A DNA stretch of 64,000 nt, from NCBI GenBank assembly GCA_965202745.1, contig CBDBCB010000020.1, positions 124,001 to 188,000 of the forward strand, read 5' to 3'. A program made the position numbers and the translations under genes. This stretch comes from JACKII01 sp965202745 (lineage in GTDB: Bacteria; Pseudomonadota; Alphaproteobacteria; Bin95). Under the pieces are notes generated by a model, which saw only the letters and a list, made by a program, of their open reading frames with translations, was not told the origin of the DNA and made no database searches. The number at the start of each line of letters is the position of its first letter. The first letter of the stretch is position 1. This document shows positions 28,878 through 37,715 of the stretch, in pieces.

Positions 28878-30305
28878 ATGGAGACGATGATGTTTTCCGC
28901 CTTGCGTGAGCGGCTCCTGACCTGGAGCCTGCTGCTGTTGTTTCCCTTCTGCGCCCTCGCCCAGCCGGTCGAAGTAACCATCGACCCGGCCAAGCGCTAC
29001 CAGACCATGAGCGGTTGGGAAGTGACCGTCTACCTCACCCAGTTCGGCAAGGCCCAAAACCACTTCGACCCCAGCTGGCACCAATACCAGGACCAGATTA
29101 TAGACACGCTGGTGGACGATATCGGCGTAAACCGCGTCCGCCTGGAACTGTGCAGCAATTCGGAGAACTCAACGCCTTACTGGTCACAGTTTGAAAGTGG
29201 CGCGATCTCTCAAAAGGACATGCAAAGGCGCTTCTATCACAAGGTTAACGACAACAACGATCCGTTCAAGGCAGACCCCGCCAGGTTTCACTTCGAGGAG
29301 ATCGACTACCAGGTCGAGCGGGTGCTGCTGCCCATGGCAAAGCGGCTGAAGGCGAAGGGGGAGAAGCTCTATATCAACCTCTGCTTTGTGGATTTCGACA
29401 AAGGCAAGAACCAGACGCACTACAACCACGCCCAAAATCCGGAAGAGTATGCGGAACTGGTGTCTCAGGTCTTCATCCACCTGAAGACCAAGTACGGTAT
29501 CGTTCCGGACGGGCTGGAAGTCATCCTGGAGCCGGACCACACGGCCCGCTGGAAGCACAGCGGCCGGCTATTGGGGGAGGCCGCGGCAGCCGCCATGAAG
29601 CGCCTAACCCCCTTGGGCTTCAAGCCCGAACTGATCCTGCCATCCACCAAACGGGCGGCTCTGGCCGTCAAGCTGTTCGAGGAAGCGATGCAGGTACCGG
29701 GCGTCCGCCAGTATGTGGGCGCGATATCTTACCACCGCTATGCCCGCGCCACGCCCGAAGTTCTACGCGGGATTACCGCCACGGCTGACCGCTACGGCAT
29801 CAGAACCGAGATGCTGGAACTGGTGAAAGGCAATTCCTACCACCTGCACCAGGATGTTCAGAACGCTAACGCCTCGGCCTGGCAATCTTTCGGCATCGCA
29901 ACCTGGGCGCCCGACGACGGCAGGCCCCGGCGGGGCATGCTGGTCTATGTGGACAAGGAAACCGGCGAAACAACACCATCGCACCAGGGACGCCGCCTGA
30001 TGCAATACATGCGCTATATCCGGGGCGGAGAGGGCAGGCTCGGCGCGGTTGTTGAGAAGCCGAAGTTCTTCGCAGTAGCCTTCGAGAACCCCGATGGCGG
30101 GCAGGTTGCCGTGATCCGGGCGGAAATCAAGGGCCCGATTGCCATTCACGGGCTGAAACCCGGCAAGTACGCGGCAACCTTCGCCAACTGGAAGAGCGGG
30201 GAAAACCCGGTAAAAGTGGCCCAGAGCCAGGGCGGCGGACCGGTTACCGTACAGATGCCCACCAAAAGTGTCGTCACCGTCTTTCCGACCACCATGGCCC
30301 AATAA
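28878..30305 (+). CDS. Secreted TIM-barrel glycoside hydrolase, GH30/GH39-like
   Basis: 475 residues with a signal peptide (LLTWSLLLLFPFCALAQ). TIDPAKRYQTMSGWEVT is the strand that opens the barrel in clan A enzymes (GxGG/GWE region). DGLEVILEPDH around residue 215 fits the acid/base strand (E-P-D/N), and GIRTEMLELVKG near residue 315 the nucleophile strand (T-E). A C-terminal beta-sandwich (VAVIRAEIKGPIAIHGLKPG) follows, as in GH30. The substrate is unknown; placement at the end of a polysaccharide locus suggests it trims the product. Intact and convergent with meaB. Confidence 0.72.
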   Translation: METMMFSALRERLLTWSLLLLFPFCALAQPVEVTIDPAKRYQTMSGWEVTVYLTQFGKAQNHFDPSWHQYQDQIIDTLVDDIGVNRVRLELCSNSENSTPYWSQFESGAISQKDMQRRFYHKVNDNNDPFKADPARFHFEEIDYQVERVLLPMAKRLKAKGEKLYINLCFVDFDKGKNQTHYNHAQNPEEYAELVSQVFIHLKTKYGIVPDGLEVILEPDHTARWKHSGRLLGEAAAAAMKRLTPLGFKPELILPSTKRAALAVKLFEEAMQVPGVRQYVGAISYHRYARATPEVLRGITATADRYGIRTEMLELVKGNSYHLHQDVQNANASAWQSFGIATWAPDDGRPRRGMLVYVDKETGETTPSHQGRRLMQYMRYIRGGEGRLGAVVEKPKFFAVAFENPDGGQVAVIRAEIKGPIAIHGLKPGKYAATFANWKSGENPVKVAQSQGGGPVTVQMPTKSVVTVFPTTMAQ

Positions 30306-30311
30306 GCGACG

Positions 30312-31274
30312 CTAAAACGACCGCTTCCACAGCTGCAAGACCGTCTCCACCGCGCGGGATGGTGTCAGCAGCCCCTTTGCCACTTCCGCCTCGATGCCGG
30401 GCAGGGCGTCCCGCACGCTCGGTTCGCCGCGGAGACCAGCCATCAGGCGGTCTTCCAGCATCGCCCACATCCAGCGCACCTGCTGGGTCCGGCGCTTGTC
30501 CGCACGCTCACCGGATTCGGAGAAAATGCGGCGGTGTTCCTCAATCTTACCCCAGAGTTCCCCCAGGCCCTGACCGGTAAGCCCGGCGCACGTTACTACC
30601 GGCGGCGACCAATTCGGCGACGCGAGCGTCAGGATGTGCAACGCCGCCATGTATTCCCGGGCCGCTGCGATTGCGCGCTTGGCGTTGTCGCCATCGGCCT
30701 TGTTCACCGCAACCATGTCGGCCAGTTCCAGGATGCCTTTCTTGATGCCCTGCAACTCGTCGCCCGCGCCGGGCAACATCAGAACTAGGAAGAAGTCCAC
30801 CATCTCCGCGACGGTGGTCTCCGACTGGCCAACGCCGACGGTTTCCACCAGCACCACGTCGTAGCCCGCCGCCTCCAGCACCACCATGGTTTCGCGGGTG
30901 GCGCGCGCGACACCACCGAGAGTCCCTGCGGATGGGCTCGGCCGGATAAAGGCGTTTTGGTCCGCCGCCAGCGCCGCCATGCGGGTCTTGTCGCCCAGGA
31001 TAGAGCCGCCCGTGCGGCTGGAGGTGGGATCTACCGCCAGCACCGCGACTTTAGAGCCCCGCGCCGTCAGCGTGGTGCCCAGGCTCTCGATAAAAGTGGA
31101 TTTTCCGACGCCCGGCACGCCGGTAATGCCGACCCGGTGAGCATTGCCAGCATGAGGCAGCAGGCGGTGCAGTAGCTCCTGCGCGAGTTCCCGGCGTTTC
31201 GGGTGACGGCTTTCCACCAGCGTAATCGCGCGGCCCATCAGGGCGCGGTCACCGGCGAGAACGCCGTCGGTCAT
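30312..31274 (-). CDS. meaB: Methylmalonyl-CoA mutase-associated GTPase MeaB (ArgK family)
   Basis: A G3E-type P-loop GTPase. HRVGITGVPGVGKSTFIESLG is the Walker A loop, DPTSSRTGGSILGDKTRM the switch I region, ETVGVGQSE the switch II region, and VAVNKADGDN the NKxD guanine-specificity motif. MeaB protects and reloads B12-dependent methylmalonyl-CoA mutase, encoded here by scpA about 9.5 kb away. The start MTDGVLAGDRALM (31274) gives the usual family length of about 320; a GTG at 31340 would add 22 unrelated residues. Intact. Confidence 0.92.
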   Translation of the reverse strand: MTDGVLAGDRALMGRAITLVESRHPKRRELAQELLHRLLPHAGNAHRVGITGVPGVGKSTFIESLGTTLTARGSKVAVLAVDPTSSRTGGSILGDKTRMAALAADQNAFIRPSPSAGTLGGVARATRETMVVLEAAGYDVVLVETVGVGQSETTVAEMVDFFLVLMLPGAGDELQGIKKGILELADMVAVNKADGDNAKRAIAAAREYMAALHILTLASPNWSPPVVTCAGLTGQGLGELWGKIEEHRRIFSESGERADKRRTQQVRWMWAMLEDRLMAGLRGEPSVRDALPGIEAEVAKGLLTPSRAVETVLQLWKRSF

Positions 31275-31456
31275 TGCGTCGATGGAAGGGGGAGAAGCAG
31301 GGGGCAAGCAGCGATCATCCGGTTCGGCAAAGGGAGACACTGTAGCCGGATTCGCCAGCCGTTCTAACCGGTTCTAAACATCTAGGCATCGCCGGTTCAA
31401 ATTGAACCGCTATCGCGATCAATTTGCCGGGTAAGATGTTCTAACTCTTAGATTTC

Positions 31457-31499
31457 GAGCAGATTCACCCGATCCAAAACGGATCGGGACCTGCTCTAG
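31457..31499. repeat. CTAG-bounded REP-like palindrome
   Basis: GAGCAGATTCACCCGATCC, a short loop, then GGATCGGG and CTGCTCTAG. A near-identical copy is at 49501-49545. The final CTAG provides the TAG stop of the membrane protein that reads in from the right (31496-31498). Confidence 0.7.
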
Positions 31500-32365
31500 T
31501 GCGACAGGCCCTTCACCACCAGCCAGCGGTAGTAGAGACAGAAAATTGTCACGAAGATACCGTAAAGGCCTAGGCCGACCGGAATATACAGCACAGAGAG
31601 GATAATGTTGCTCCAGACCGACACCATGAATGGGCTGGAGGCAACAGACGCCAGCAGCGTTACGATCATCAGCCCGGCAATGGTCAGCGGCAGCATGGCG
31701 GCGAGTGATGTGGGGATAAAGAGCACCGCGGTCCAAAACATATGCCACCGCCCGGTGCGACCGGCCTGCGCAGCCAGGGCGAGATCGCTGGGAGCACCCA
31801 CTGCTGCCGCAACCGGGCTGAGGCAAAACCGGACCCACACAGCCACAACCGCCGCCGTCATTGCCAAGCCGGGCAGCACGGCAGCCGTACCGATATCAGC
31901 CAGTCCAAACGGGTCAGTCGCGCCGGTGTCCAGGCTGGGACCGGTGCCGGATAGGAACAGTTTCAGGACAAAGAAAATCGCAACCGCTGCCGCCACACCG
32001 GCGAGCAACCCCAGCAGATAGACCTGCACCAACCGGCCGAGCGTGACCCACTCGCTGCGCCGCCATTGGATGCGGGTTGGCGCGGCCGGATCGACGACCC
32101 ATCGGGCCCACGCGGTCATGCCCACCAACACGACGACGCCGGACGCCAATTGCGCTGCCAGACTAAATACCTGGCCAAGCAGCGGCAGTTGAATACCACC
32201 ATCGGGCCCCGGTTCTCCGGTTGAGACAACCAGAACCTGGCAGATCATCGCCGCCAACAGCGCCAGAAACGGCCACTTCATCAGCCGCACAAACGAGGGT
32301 CTGCCAACGCCGAGCACCAGCTTGTACGCGAGCAGCAAAGTGCCCCAACTCGATCTTGGCAGCAT
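31496..32365 (-). CDS. Polytopic membrane protein of unknown function
   Basis: 289 residues with about six hydrophobic segments (WPFLALLAAMICQVLVV, LLGLLAGVAAAVAIFFVLKLFL, AVLPGLAMTAAVVAVWVRF and others). The early RLMKWPFLALLA and later RWHMFWTAVLFIP stretches suggest alternating cytoplasmic loops; no catalytic motif is seen and I do not recognise a family. The stop codon lies inside a repeat palindrome, so the natural C-terminus may have been slightly altered. Intact. Confidence 0.7.
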   Translation of the reverse strand: MLPRSSWGTLLLAYKLVLGVGRPSFVRLMKWPFLALLAAMICQVLVVSTGEPGPDGGIQLPLLGQVFSLAAQLASGVVVLVGMTAWARWVVDPAAPTRIQWRRSEWVTLGRLVQVYLLGLLAGVAAAVAIFFVLKLFLSGTGPSLDTGATDPFGLADIGTAAVLPGLAMTAAVVAVWVRFCLSPVAAAVGAPSDLALAAQAGRTGRWHMFWTAVLFIPTSLAAMLPLTIAGLMIVTLLASVASSPFMVSVWSNIILSVLYIPVGLGLYGIFVTIFCLYYRWLVVKGLSH

Positions 32366-32443
32366 GGTCGGCCCGTTCCCTCGAAAAGTGGGTTTGAACC
32401 TGCCTCCTCGCGGCAGGGAAGCGCAACATTATGCGCCTTTGTT

Positions 32444-32620
32444 TTACTGCTTATCACTCAAAAACATTCTTTCCCATGTTTCAGGGTGAACCGTAATGCC
32501 ATCCCGCCTTCGCTCAACCAACGGACCCAGACGCCGGTATGCTGCAGCCATGACACCCCTGGACAGAGCAATTGCTGACAGAAATACCGCCATCGATACG
32601 AGCAGGACAAGGACCGCCAC
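32444..32620 (-). CDS. Small membrane-anchored protein, possibly 5'-truncated by IS481 copy B
   Basis: From a GTG at 32620 the frame reads VAVLVLLVSMAVFLSAIALS, a single membrane helix, then a charged tail (RRLGPLVERRRDGITVHPETWE...DKQ) ending at TAA 32444-32446. The frame is closed upstream by the TAG of the CTAG next to IS copy B, so a longer native gene may have been cut. It precedes the membrane protein gene by 78 bases in the same direction. Too short to place in a family. Confidence 0.4.
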   Translation of the reverse strand: MAVLVLLVSMAVFLSAIALSRGVMAAAYRRLGPLVERRRDGITVHPETWERMFLSDKQ

Positions 32621-32647
32621 GAGCGCCCTCCAATGAGCGCCAATGCA

Positions 32648-33611
32648 CTAGTTGTCCCATCCAGGAAGGTAATATGGCTGTTTCCTGACCAGCTCTAGTT
32701 TGAGTTTGCGCCATCCCTTCATTGCCTGCAAAGGCGTCTTGCTGCCCAGGGCTGATTGCGGCAGCGGCTGGGTGTAAAGCCAGACATAGCGAAGCAGCGT
32801 GGCTTCCAGAACCTCGCCGGATCGGAAGGGATGGCTCTGCAGAACCTCTTCGATGCGGCCATTGAACCGTTCGACCATACCGTTGGTCTGAGGTGACCTA
32901 GGCAGCGTCAGGCGATGATCGATGTCGAGGGCGGCGCCCAGCGTGTCGCATTCATGCGCGCCTGTTGCGGCGCGCTGGCGCAGACCGAAGAGGCGATCCG
33001 TGAACTCTTTTCCATTATCCGGGAGTATGGGGCGGATGCGCATCGGGCAGGCGCGCTCCAGGGCGCGCAGGAAGCGCCGGGCATTGGCCGCTGTCTTGCT
33101 GTTGTAGACCCTGACAACAACCCAACGCGTTGCCCTGTCGATGGCCACGAAGAGGGAACGGCGGCGGCTCTCATCTGCCATCGGTGGCAGGTATTTCAGG
33201 TCGATGGGGATGGAACCGGGTTCATAGGCTTTGAAGGCGCTGTGCTTTGGCCGGGGCGATGCTGCTTTCAGGGCGCGCAGGGACCCCACGCCATGCCGAC
33301 GCAAGCAGCGGTCAAGGCCAGAGCGGGAGGCATTCGGGTTCAAGAACTCGCGCACCACCGCCAGCAGATCATCCAGCGAGACCAAAAGCGTCTTGCGGAG
33401 GGCCACGGCGACAGCTTCCTGCGCTGGCGTCAACGTCGTCTGAAGGCGATGGGGCGTGTGGCTGCGATCCTCCACGCTGGCACCATTTCCATACGGTCTG
33501 TTCCGTGGTCCGGTGACGCTCGGCAAGAACCCACGCAGGGTCGTCACTGGCCTGTATGGCCGCCCTGATCTTCGGTGGCGTCGTCGCCTGACTGTGAAGC
33601 TTGATCACCAT
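32648..33611 (-). pseudogene. IS481-family transposase (copy B), inactivated by an 8-bp deletion
   Basis: Start MVIKLHSQATTPPK at 33611; the frame is lost after VWKWCQR because one of two GCCAGCGT units is deleted, then resumes ASVEDRSHTPHRLQ. The DDE triad is complete: FVAIDRATRW, ILPDNGKEFTDR, and TNGMVERFNGRIEEVL. The last codons read GWDN and the TAG stop is made by the CTAG target site outside the element (32648-32650). Corrected, the protein would have about 323 residues, normal for IS481. Confidence 0.9.
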
Positions 33612-33703
33612 GTCGCTCTCCCATCCCGCGCCTCGGTCAAAACACAGCGTGCCATGAAAAACGCAGAGCGACGAGGGGCTATCTAATCAGCCAGGATGGA
33701 ACA
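32652..33703 (-). mobile_element. IS481-family insertion sequence, copy B (full length, ORF frameshifted)
   Basis: Both ends are present: TTGTCCCATCCAGGAAGG at 32652 and, inverted, TGTTCCATCCTGGCTGAT ending at 33703. CTAG lies immediately outside the 32652 end (32648-32651); the other flank is CTTAG. At about 1,052 bases it is only 8 bases shorter than the length deduced from copies A and C, because one unit of a GCCAGCGT direct repeat is missing. This is the best-preserved copy in the window. Confidence 0.9.
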
Positions 33704-33753
33704 CTTAGCTTAGGTCACCAATCAAAACTGAGGCTGCACATCTGACAAACGGA

Positions 33754-34644
33754 GTGAGGTGCTTGGGACTGGCTGAACGCGGACCTATATTTCTGGAAAC
33801 CACCGTGTCTACAGAAAAACGTGTCGCGCTCATCACTGGCGGTGGCAAGGAAAACGGCATTGGCACCGCGACAGCTCTGCGCCTCGCCAAGGACGGCTTC
33901 ATCATCGCAGCCTCAGACGTGGCAGCAGCGGGCGTCGCGAACGACCGGACCGCAGCAGGCCAGTAGTCATCCTGGCAGGGGCTCGACACGTTGGTTGCCA
34001 GGATCGAAGAAGCCGGCGGGGAGGCCATCAGCCTGACCGGTGATGTTTCACAGGAAGCCAGCGCCAAATCCCTGGTGGATCGCGTTGTTGAGAAATATGG
34101 ACGGCTGGACGTACTGGTAAACAATGCGGGTGCCCCGCACGGCAAGGACCGTGGCCAGATCGAGGACGTGCCCGAAGAAGGCTGGGATGCCGTCATGAAC
34201 ATTAACACCAAGGGGGTGTTTCTGATGACCAAGGCAGCAGTACCGCACATGAAGCGCCAAGGCTGGGGCCGCGTCATCTCCATGTCGTCTGTTGCCGGAT
34301 TGGTGCCGCTGCCGGAGCGGGCGGCCTATTCCGCGTCAAAGGCAGCGGTGATCGGCCTTACCCGCTCGGTTGCGCATGACCTCGCGCCGCTGGGCATCAC
34401 GGTCAATTGCATTTGCCCCGGCTCCATCACCACGGACCGCACCATTTCGTCGACCATGCGTGCCGGGTGGACGGATGTTCAAGCCGGGCTGGCAGAACGC
34501 GCGAAACTCCTGCCCGCCAAACGCCACAGCCAGCCGCAGGAGATTGCCGCCCTCATCGCCTATCTCGCCAGCGAGGACGCAGGCTACACCACCGGCCAGG
34601 CCATCCCAGTCGATGGCGGTGGCCTGCCGGCGCGCGCGTTTTAA
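33754..34644 (+). pseudogene. SDR-family oxidoreductase with TAG at 33964-33966
   Basis: A classical short-chain dehydrogenase: VALITGGGKENGIGTATALRL is the cofactor loop, VLVNNAGAPHGKD the NNAG motif, VISMSSVAG the catalytic Ser, and YSASKAAVIGL the YxxxK pair. The C-terminus GYTTGQAIPVDGGGL is complete. A single TAG after AAGQ splits the frame between the second and third strands; the downstream part starts at TTG 33991 but would lack the cofactor loop. Start is GTG at 33754 or GTG at 33805. IS copy B ends 50 bases upstream. Confidence 0.82.
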
Positions 34645-34750
34645 GCTCTGTAACGACAGAAAAGAGGAGGCAGCCCATTCTTTGACCCCAACACCGCTCC
34701 CTTTCTCGGTCCCACCCCATCATTGGTACGGGACATTTCCGGCAGCGCGT

Positions 34751-35221
34751 TTATGAGCCTGCCGTAATCGTAAAGATGTTCTGCTTTTCGCCTTTGTCAT
34801 TGGCCGACTGGTATTTGCCGTCGGGCGTCTGGTAGATGGAGTTGCAGGATTCCCCGCCGTTACAGACGTTCACCCACTGGCTGCAAACCATATTGCCATC
34901 GATGCGGTAGGTGCCGGTGTCGGTAAAATCACTGCTGACCATAGCAAGGGACTGCACCCCAGCGCCGTCGCGCGTAATTTTCCACTCGCGGCCGCTTTTC
35001 AGCGACGTGCCGTGACTGAGCGTCTGCCCGCCGGACATATAGAGCGCCGTCACTTCCGCCGCCGACAATTGCGTGCCCTCGGCCTTGGGCGGCGGTGCGG
35101 TGTTGCAGGTAGCGCCCAGAGCGGCCAGCGAAATACCGGCCAGCACGGAAACAGCGCGGCGCGTATGAAAGCCAGTCAGCCGGGCAGAGTGGTTCGTCGA
35201 TTTGGTGAGTGTGTCAGCCAT
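34751..35221 (-). CDS. Exported small protein, DUF995-like
   Basis: 156 residues from MADTLTKSTN, preceded by GGAG at 9 bases. A hydrophobic stretch (VSVLAGISLAALGATC) suggests a signal peptide or lipoprotein-like anchor, though GATC is a poor lipobox. The rest, LSAAEVTALYMSGGQTLSHGTS, then GREWKITRDGAG and IDGNMVCSQW...CNSIYQ, follows the layout of DUF995-type proteins (small beta-rich domain with paired cysteines). Function unknown. Intact. Confidence 0.6.
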   Translation of the reverse strand: MADTLTKSTNHSARLTGFHTRRAVSVLAGISLAALGATCNTAPPPKAEGTQLSAAEVTALYMSGGQTLSHGTSLKSGREWKITRDGAGVQSLAMVSSDFTDTGTYRIDGNMVCSQWVNVCNGGESCNSIYQTPDGKYQSANDKGEKQNIFTITAGS

Positions 35222-35366
35222 CGTCCATTGCTCCATTTGATAGTGAAGACAGCAATGGTTAAGTTCTTTTCCAACACCCCCACATCACCCATTTGGGTGA
35301 AAATTCATACAAATGTGTGTTTTTTACGGCAGCGCCCGAAGATTGACGCTGCCGTTGCAAGTGCGT

Positions 35367-35891
35367 TTAGCCCGGCTGGCCAAAGGTCGCGATGCGGTCG
35401 ACACGGCACTCAAACAGCACCCGCCGTTCCTGAATGGAGGGGTCGCGCAGGCTGTATTCCTCGCCCTCGCCAATATATTTCTTCCAGATGCGGTTAACCT
35501 GCTCTGTCACCCACGCACCATCTTTCGGGTCGTCCTCGTGCATTTCGCGCTCCACCGTCACTTTCAGGCTCATCCAGTGGTACATGTTGGCCGGATTGAG
35601 CAGCAGCAGGGTGATTTGCGGTGTCTTACGAATCCACTCGGTTTTCTTGCGGTGCTCGGCGACGTTCACCAGGACCTTGTCGTCCTCGTAATCGAACCAC
35701 ATGGGCGTCAGATTGGGCCTGCCGTCGCCGCCCATGACGGCCATCACCACCGGAATTGGCTTGTCCATCAGCTGTTTATAGGTCTCGGGCAGATCCGAAA
35801 TGCTGTTGATCTGCTCCCGGTCACCGACACTGAACTGGCCCGGCTGCAACCCTTCGGCAACATCCAGAAACTTTGCAACGGTAACGGTCAT
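35367..35891 (-). CDS. PPOX-class (pyridoxamine 5'-phosphate oxidase-fold) protein
   Basis: 174 residues of the FMN/F420-binding split barrel. IPVVMAVMGGDGRPNLTPMWFDYEDDKVLVNVAEHRKKTEW contains the family's first strands, the 'P-x-W-F' turn and the K/R that contacts the flavin phosphate; QITLLLLNPANMYHWM follows. It resembles 'TIGR03618-like' F420-dependent PPOX enzymes, but the cofactor cannot be decided. It precedes the GST-like gene on its right by about 110 bases in the same direction. Intact. Confidence 0.82.
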   Translation of the reverse strand: MTVTVAKFLDVAEGLQPGQFSVGDREQINSISDLPETYKQLMDKPIPVVMAVMGGDGRPNLTPMWFDYEDDKVLVNVAEHRKKTEWIRKTPQITLLLLNPANMYHWMSLKVTVEREMHEDDPKDGAWVTEQVNRIWKKYIGEGEEYSLRDPSIQERRVLFECRVDRIATFGQPG

Positions 35892-35999
35892 GAGGCTTCC
35901 TCCTGCTTGTGTTGAACGCGAAGGATATAGCGCTCAACAAAAAACCCCAACCGGCGCGAACCGGTTGGGGCTGGAATTCGCCTGGATAGCGAATGAGGA

Positions 36000-36685
36000 T
36001 CAGGCGGCTTTCGGAAACAGGTCCGCAACCACCGACCGCGGCGATGCATGTTGCCTGCGAATTCCTGATCAAAGGTGTCGTGAACGGAACCCGTTACCAT
36101 CTCTGTCGACAGCAGCGCCTCGCACCACACCTTCACCAGCGGGAACTCGTCGAGCAGGCCGGTTTTCTTCTTTTCCTCGACTTTCATAAAGCGTTGAAAG
36201 AAGGGTGCGTAAGCCGCATCGACCAGGCAGAGGTCGGGTCCGTTGAAGTACGGCCCATTATTACCGCGCTCGCTTGCAATAGCGCCCTCAAGTTTCGCCA
36301 GCACTTCCCGTGCTTTTCCGAAGCCGACCTCGTACGCCTCCTTGCTGGTGGAGTAGTAGGTGGCCGATAGGCCGCTGGAGAAGGTCGGCACATAGTCCGT
36401 CCAGGCCCGGTTCCGCGCCCGCTTGATGGCGTCCTGCGGGTGCAGTGGCGGGTCGACGGTCTCCTCAATGAACTCCGCAATGGCGTTCGATTCGAAGAGC
36501 GGTTCGCCGCCCACATTCAGCACCGGCACCTTGCCGTGCGGAGAAATTTTGAGGAACCAGTCGGGTTTCTCGCGGAGGTTAATATAGGTCACGTCGAACT
36601 CGACCCCTTTGGCACGCATTACGATCACGGCGCGCTGAACCCAGGGTCAAGTGACGGAGCTGATCAGATGATAGCGCTCTGTCAT
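36000..36685 (-). CDS. GST-like protein with TGA at the catalytic Cys codon (possible selenoprotein) and a 3' frameshift
   Basis: ATG at 36685 follows AAGGA by 7 bases. The product reads MTERYHLISSVT, TGA (36647-36649), then PWVQRAVIVMRAKGVEF and a complete GST: ISPHGKVPVLNVGG with the cis-Pro, LFESNAIAEFIEE with the glutathione gamma-Glu site, and the helical domain. In relatives the TGA position is the active-site Cys of the C-P-Y/W-V-Q-R motif. Downstream, GCGCGC and GCGTGC can pair around a 12-nt loop that starts 17 nt after TGA and has G at its second place, which fits my recollection of bSECIS geometry. Near the 3' end, GTGG lacks one G, so the natural ending RWVADLFPKAA is out of frame. 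Selenocysteine and simple decay both remain open. Confidence 0.6.
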
Positions 36686-36827
36686 GAGGGGTCCTTAAAA
36701 GTTGGCGGCCGCTTGGATAACAGCCAGGGCCGACTATAGCCGCTTTGTGCCGCACCGGAAAGTCACTGCATTCTCCCCTAGGCACCGACCTCTGCCGCCG
36801 AGGCATCGCTGAGAGCCGACACCCAGA

Positions 36828-37622
36828 TCAACTGCCAGCCGCTAAAAACTCCCGGACCAGCCGCACCAGCTCCTCCGTTTTGGTCTCCGGCAGTATGTGG
36901 CCACCGCCATGCACTTCCTCATAACGGCCATTGGGCAGACTTGCTGCAATATCTCGCCCGAACCAATAGGGCATGAGCTGGTCGTCGGCTGCAGAGACCA
37001 CCAGCGCCGGCGTCCTGATTTCCGGTGTTACAGGCCACGTGTCGAAGGCGAGGATAGCCTCCAGCCGGCTCGCGATCTGGTCCGCATCCTGGGGCGCGGC
37101 AGCCGCCGCCTGGGCGGCGAAGCCCTCCGCATGCACCCTGCGGTAGGAAGGCGGGAACAGTAGGCTGGCGTTGTAGATGGCGTAATCCCGGGGACTTAGC
37201 GCCCGCGCCGCGGCAATCCGCAGGTTCTGCATCATGGTGATGAACCGGTCACCATACTCCCACGGTGTGGCAAGAACCAGCTTCTCGGCCCTCTCCGGAT
37301 AGGTGGCGGCAAAGGCAATCCCGATGCCGCAACCGGTCGAGTGGCAGAACAGGTGCGCCTTGGGAATCGCCAGCGCCTCCAGCAACGCCGCCACCTCCTC
37401 CGCTCGGTCGGCCATAGTGACAGCGGCGGGGTCTGCGGGCGGTGGCGACCCACCCGTACCTCTCTGGTTATAACGGATAACGTCAAAGCCCTCCGCCACC
37501 GCCTCCACGAAAGGCCCGACGCCAACGGGCCCGGAGCTTTGCGGCAGACACAGCACCAACGGCGCGCCAGTGCCAGCGCGTGTGTAGGCGATATCGCCGT
37601 TTCGGGCAGCGGCTATCGGCAT
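36828..37622 (-). CDS. Alpha/beta hydrolase
   Basis: 264 residues. FDVIRYNQRGTGGSPPP is the strand-loop before helix B, LFCHSTGCGIGIAFAA the nucleophile elbow (Ser), ALVVSAADDQLMPYW the acid (Asp), and EVHGGGHILPE the catalytic His. The fold and size match RutD/BphD-like hydrolases; the substrate cannot be told. The neighbours (GST, transporter) give no clear pathway. Start MPIAAARNGDIAYT at 37622. Intact. Confidence 0.85.
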   Translation of the reverse strand: MPIAAARNGDIAYTRAGTGAPLVLCLPQSSGPVGVGPFVEAVAEGFDVIRYNQRGTGGSPPPADPAAVTMADRAEEVAALLEALAIPKAHLFCHSTGCGIGIAFAATYPERAEKLVLATPWEYGDRFITMMQNLRIAAARALSPRDYAIYNASLLFPPSYRRVHAEGFAAQAAAAAPQDADQIASRLEAILAFDTWPVTPEIRTPALVVSAADDQLMPYWFGRDIAASLPNGRYEEVHGGGHILPETKTEELVRLVREFLAAGS

Positions 37623-37715
37623 GGGTATGTCCTTTCCACTGCCGGTCGGGAGCAGAGAGGTAGACTCTGCGCGGCAGTGGACGCGGGATCAAGCCCGCCG
37701 GGCAATGTTTCCCGC

